Positions 5,153 through 5,908 of a stretch of 5,908 bases of DNA are shown piece by piece. The stretch comes from an uncultured Bacteroidota bacterium. GTDB lineage: Bacteria > Bacteroidota > Bacteroidia > Bacteroidales > SZUA-534. A program made the translations under genes and the position numbers. The notes beneath the pieces were generated by a model. The model worked only from the letters and a program-made list of their open reading frames with translations, ran no database searches and had not been told where the DNA came from. Numbering within the stretch: position 1 is the first letter of the stretch; every line of letters starts with the position of its first letter. The stretch spans positions 1 through 5,908 of the forward strand of contig CALCFP010000015.1 of assembly GCA_937900725.1 (NCBI GenBank), given 5' to 3'.

Positions 5153-5908
5153 TCAACTTTTTGGTGTCAACGTCACCAAGGGGATCATCATCTCGTCCAT
5201 ACTTATTCCTCCGTGTTGGAACGTGTTTTTGTAATACGACACGTAGTAATTGTAATTGTTCGGATAGGCGAAGAAATCCTCGTTTGTCGCAAAAATGTAT
5301 GATGTGCTAACATTGATTCGTGGCAGATGAACCGTTTGAGGATTTTTAATCTCGTACACATCGCGTGGATTGTAACTCAAATTCTTTCCTTGCTTGTAAC
5401 GCAAGTTTGAACTTATGTTCTTGTCGCCAATCACCTTTATTGGATTTGTGACGCGAATGGTTCCGTGGTCGGTGGTGATTATGACTTTGACTTTTTTAGT
5501 TGCCAGAATCTTCATCAGTTCAAACAGAGTGCTATGCTCAAACCACGATTGCGTAATGCTTCGGTATGCCTTTTCGTCGGAAGCCAATTCACGAATCATC
5601 TGCATTTCGGTACGTGCGTGCGATAGCATATCTACAAAATTGATAATCAATACCGAAAGTTGATTGTGCATTATTTCGTTAACGTCGTTGAGAAGTTTTT
5701 GACTTTTCTCGACATTGTAGATTTTATCATAGAACATACTCGATTTGATGCCCATTCTGTCGAGTTGCTTTTGAAGAAGTTCTGCTTCAAAGTCGTTCTT
5801 GCGGTCATCCTCGTCCTCGTTTACCCATAAATCGGGATGCAGTTTTTCGATTTCGGAAGGCATCAGGCCTGCAAACATCGCGTTGCGGGCAAATTGTGTC
5901 GCCGTTGG
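5153..5908 (-). CDS. porX: PorX-type response regulator/PglZ-domain protein, C-terminal half (5' end beyond window)
   Basis: The frame is open from the right edge to a stop at 5153-5155, giving 251 residues. The first residues, PTATQFARNAMFAGLMPSEIEKLHP, match the start of the PglZ (alkaline-phosphatase fold) domain of PorX, including the PTAT threonines at the zinc/catalytic site. Other metal-site candidates are the Asp and His of NFVDMLSH, the Asp-His of IITTDHGTIRV (codons at 5465-5470) and the His of QHGGISMDEMMIP (5213-5215) near the C-terminus. Full-length PorX is about 515-520 residues, with a CheY-like receiver domain first; that half is outside the window, so the receiver is inferred. 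In Porphyromonas and Flavobacterium, PorX works with histidine kinase PorY and sigma factor SigP to control type IX secretion genes, and its PglZ domain has nuclease/phosphodiesterase activity. It is convergent with rimM, stop codons 5 bases apart. Confidence 0.92.
   Translation of the reverse strand, partial: PTATQFARNAMFAGLMPSEIEKLHPDLWVNEDEDDRKNDFEAELLQKQLDRMGIKSSMFYDKIYNVEKSQKLLNDVNEIMHNQLSVLIINFVDMLSHARTEMQMIRELASDEKAYRSITQSWFEHSTLFELMKILATKKVKVIITTDHGTIRVTNPIKVIGDKNISSNLRYKQGKNLSYNPRDVYEIKNPQTVHLPRINVSTSYIFATNEDFFAYPNNYNYYVSYYKNTFQHGGISMDEMMIPLVTLTPKS

Noticed and set aside
5161..5179. TTGGTG...CACCAA hairpin near the porX stop, considered as a terminator
   Set aside because: Only 6 bp, no T run follows on either strand, and it lies within porX codons.

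Overview
The window looks like chromosomal DNA from a member of the Bacteroidota, most likely order Bacteroidales. Three things point there: the SdhC/SdhA pair is of the Bacteroides-type fumarate reductase/succinate dehydrogenase; there is a PorX-type PglZ regulator; and the promoters fit the Bacteroidota -33 TTTG / -7 TAnnTTTG pattern, with A/T-rich leaders in place of strong Shine-Dalgarno sites. Most of the content is housekeeping. I see no mobile element, CRISPR array, tRNA or rRNA.

Left part (1-2641, minus strand): a cytochrome b subunit gene (sdhC/frdC) is followed by the flavoprotein gene (sdhA/frdA), whose last codons run off the left edge. The iron-sulphur subunit gene would be expected just beyond that edge. 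Together they would form the membrane complex that interconverts fumarate and succinate and exchanges electrons with the quinone pool.

Middle (2642-3881): a 309-base divergent intergenic region separates sdhC from an exported alpha/beta-hydrolase (esterase) gene on the plus strand. This spacer is rich in structure. It has candidate promoters in both directions, a perfect 11-bp inverted repeat abutting the sdhC promoter, a 7-bp dyad, a perfect 11-bp tandem repeat at the esterase -33 element and a 9-bp tandem repeat in the esterase leader. The esterase gene ends at a clear intrinsic terminator.

Right part (3882-5908): a well-formed promoter drives rpsP (ribosomal protein S16 with a long Ala/Lys/Glu-rich tail). 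After 7 bases comes rimM (30S maturation factor). Inside the first third of rimM lies what looks like a complete intrinsic terminator: a 15-bp stem followed by seven T. It could end most rpsP transcripts before rimM is completed. It is the most interesting signal in the window. Convergent to rimM, with only 5 bases between the stop codons, is the C-terminal half of porX, the response-regulator/PglZ protein linked to type IX secretion; its N-terminal half lies beyond the right edge.
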